NCBI GenBank assembly: GCA_945885485.1
Contig: CAMCYT010000129.1
Coordinates: 1-6,985 of the forward strand
DNA: 6,985 nt
Reading direction: 5' to 3'
Origin: Prosthecobacter debontii
Lineage (GTDB): Bacteria; Verrucomicrobiota; Verrucomicrobiia; Verrucomicrobiales; Akkermansiaceae
Part shown: piece after piece, positions 5,668-6,985 of the stretch
Layout of the letters: every line of letters begins with the position of its first letter
Numbering within the stretch: position 1 is the stretch's first letter
Translations under genes and position numbers: made by a program
The notes under the pieces: generated by a model
The model's input: the letters and a program-made list of their open reading frames with translations, nothing else
Database searches by the model: none
What the model was told of the DNA's origin: nothing

Positions 5668-6525
5668 ATGAAAGTAAACCGTGTGTTTTTGGTCGCAACA
5701 GCTGCTGCAATTTCCGCTGTCGCGATTCCGTCCTGTGCGTATCAACCGGGCTACTCCAATCCATCGTATTCTTCGGGCTATGGTTATGGATATGGTAGCC
5801 GAAATTTCACGACTACTTATTTTGTGAGAACCCATAACTCGCGTTGGGGGTATGATCCTCATGCGCGTTGCTATTATGATTACTCAAGACGCTGCTATTA
5901 TGATCCTTATTTAAATGGATATTATCCAGTGGGTTACCGTCCTGCATACGTGTATGGTACGCCACACCCTCATGGCTGGAGCACGGGACGCAACTACATC
6001 AGCCCGCCGAGCCATTTCCATGATTACAGGCTTGATAACTATCAGAACCGAAGCGAGCGGTATCGTAGTTTAAATAACGCTTGGTCGCGAAATATTCAGA
6101 CCACCAGCTCATCTAGAAGCTATGACTCATATCCTGATCGATACTCATCTCATAATCCAAATCGTGACCCTAGAAGTGGATCATTTTTTGGATCGAGTCA
6201 GGCAAATCAAGCCATTCGTAACGGCAATGTAAACCAAAACACACATGTAAATCATCCTCAACAACCTAGGCGTCCAGAGCCGAGAATGAGTGAGCCGAAA
6301 CAGGAATCGCTGAAATCTGCACCGAAAGAAAAAGTGCTTAAAGAAGAAAGGCATCCCCGTCCTGAACGTGAAGCAAATCCCAACAAAGAGCGAGGAGGAC
6401 GTAAGAGTGAATTATCAACCCCAGAGGCGATGCGTCAGCCGGAAATTCAAAATAGATCCCAAGAGAATCGCCGTAATAAAGCTCCGTCTAAAGAGAGTTT
6501 GGAAATGGTGAATTCTTTCGAATGA
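5668..6525 (+). CDS. Secreted, probably lipid-anchored Tyr-rich protein of unknown function
   Basis: I do not recognise a characterised family. The 285-residue product starts with a basic, then hydrophobic signal (residues 1-22) ending AIPSC. Cys23 could be a lipoprotein attachment site, although Pro at -2 is unusual; cleavage by signal peptidase I is the alternative. Residues 24-110 are rich in Tyr, Gly and Pro, with GYGYGYG (37-43) and an octad repeat at 62-85: YDPHARCY, YDYSRRCY, YDPYLNGY. This repeat is echoed in DNA as TGCTATTATGAT at 5869-5880 and 5893-5904, 24 bases apart. Residues 111-190 are Ser/Asn/Arg-rich. From about 197 to the end the chain is full of Pro, Glu, Lys and Arg and looks disordered. 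ATG 5668 immediately precedes the signal peptide. The gene is a single transcription unit with its own terminator at 6553-6590. A role at the cell surface or in the periplasm is inferred from the signal only. Confidence 0.8.
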   Translation: MKVNRVFLVATAAAISAVAIPSCAYQPGYSNPSYSSGYGYGYGSRNFTTTYFVRTHNSRWGYDPHARCYYDYSRRCYYDPYLNGYYPVGYRPAYVYGTPHPHGWSTGRNYISPPSHFHDYRLDNYQNRSERYRSLNNAWSRNIQTTSSSRSYDSYPDRYSSHNPNRDPRSGSFFGSSQANQAIRNGNVNQNTHVNHPQQPRRPEPRMSEPKQESLKSAPKEKVLKEERHPRPEREANPNKERGGRKSELSTPEAMRQPEIQNRSQENRRNKAPSKESLEMVNSFE

Positions 6526-6552
6526 TTCGCCAAACAGGCTAGAAATGTTCAA

Positions 6553-6590
6553 TGAGCTTAACGAGCGTGTCTCGTTAAGCTCAATTTTTT
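6553..6590 (+). terminator. Strong intrinsic terminator of the Tyr-rich protein gene
   Basis: TGAGCTTAACGAG (6553-6565) and CTCGTTAAGCTCA (6571-6583) form a perfect 13-base stem with loop CGTGT, followed by A and six T (6585-6590). It sits 27 bases after the stop at 6525. The stem also lies just past the stop of the convergent heme A synthase gene; on that strand it has an A-run before it but no T-run after it, so termination should be stronger for plus-strand transcripts. Confidence 0.93.
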
Positions 6591-6985
6591 AGAGGGATTT
6601 ACTGGATTCTTTGGGAATGATTAACAGCCAGAAGAATACCAGAGTGAGGAGGATGGCAGCGAGGCCGACGTGTAGGAGTTGGACCCATGAGTAGATATGA
6701 ATTTGCGCCATGATCAGGCCGAGAAACATTTGGGAGAATACGATAGCTAAGGCTGCCCATTGGATCTTTGTGGCTCCACCCTTTTGATTTTTTCTAGCGA
6801 TCCAAAACGAGCCAATGACTAAAATCAGGATCAGCCACGAGAAGCTGCGATGAAAGAGGTAGAGCCAAGATGCTTCGAGTTCGCCAATCCAAGTTTCACG
6901 TGGGGAGTTAAGGTGGGATTTCGCCATTTCATCGGTCATTTCGCGTATTTGTGCACCCGAGATTCCTGCTACAATAATGGCGATG
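6589..6985 (-). CDS. ctaA: Heme A synthase (CtaA/COX15 family), C-terminal half (5' end outside window)
   Basis: CtaA/COX15 oxidises the C8 methyl group of heme O to make heme A for aa3-type cytochrome c oxidase, in the cytoplasmic membrane. The frame is open to the right edge (first full codon at 6984-6982), leaving 131 visible residues. The ATG at 6939 is internal: the upstream codons read IAIIVAGISGAQIRE, the end of a membrane helix followed by a GxQxRE motif that I associate with this family. Three further helices follow (about 48-63, 75-94 and 102-122 of the visible part). His45 in FHRSFSW and His105 in LLHVGLA match the C-terminal histidine pair that ligates heme in the family, and QMFLGLIMAQ fits its QxxLG motif. 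The stop codon overlaps the T-run of the convergent terminator. The N-terminal half and any neighbouring ctaB or cox genes are not visible. A member of the family with changed function cannot be excluded. Confidence 0.85.
   Translation of the reverse strand, partial: IAIIVAGISGAQIREMTDEMAKSHLNSPRETWIGELEASWLYLFHRSFSWLILILVIGSFWIARKNQKGGATKIQWAALAIVFSQMFLGLIMAQIHIYSWVQLLHVGLAAILLTLVFFWLLIIPKESSKSL

Noticed and set aside
1..6985. CRISPR array, insertion sequence, tRNA or phage genes
   Set aside because: No spaced direct repeats, terminal inverted repeats, transposase or integrase motifs, or cloverleaf-like segments were found on reading either strand.

Overview
The window looks like ordinary chromosomal DNA from a Gram-negative, aerobically respiring bacterium. 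I think it is most likely a member of the Verrucomicrobiota. That guess rests on the style of the prepilin-like genes, a Tyr-rich small lipoprotein and the scattered respiratory genes; no marker gene or rRNA is present to prove it. I see no tRNA or rRNA gene, CRISPR array, insertion sequence, integrase or other sign of a mobile region.

Layout. Positions 1-467 (+) hold the 3' part of nadD, for NAD synthesis. A possible 25-codon ORF (464-541) bridges it to nuoF (538-1929, +), which encodes the NADH-oxidising subunit of complex I. NuoF uses the cofactor that NadD helps make, but no other nuo gene is visible. A short hairpin separates nuoF from a convergent three-gene run on the minus strand. In transcription order this run is a GspH/FimT-like (4428-3715), a GspI/PilV-like (3710-2955) and a GspJ/PilW-like (2937-1951) prepilin protein. 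Gaps of 4 and 17 bases indicate one operon. The order H-I-J matches minor-pseudopilin operons of type II secretion systems and type IV pili, but no gspK, ATPase, secretin or platform gene is adjacent. Upstream on the same strand lies galE (5542-4538), for UDP-galactose supply.

Divergent from galE is a gene for a secreted, probably lipid-anchored protein of unknown function (5668-6525, +). It has a Tyr-rich N-terminal half with an eight-residue repeat and a highly charged C-terminal tail. It ends at a near-perfect intrinsic terminator whose T-run overlaps the stop codon of the convergent last gene. That gene is the C-terminal half of a CtaA/COX15-type heme A synthase (6589-6985, -), cut by the window edge.

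A shared trait is that none of the six complete genes has a recognisable Shine-Dalgarno sequence before its preferred start. There are no gene-free stretches over 300 bases; the longest are 125 bases (5543-5667) and 109 bases (4429-4537). I found no clearly new biological system. The most notable points are the isolated pseudopilin trio, the Tyr-rich octad protein and the doubly overlapping micro-ORF before an orphan nuoF.
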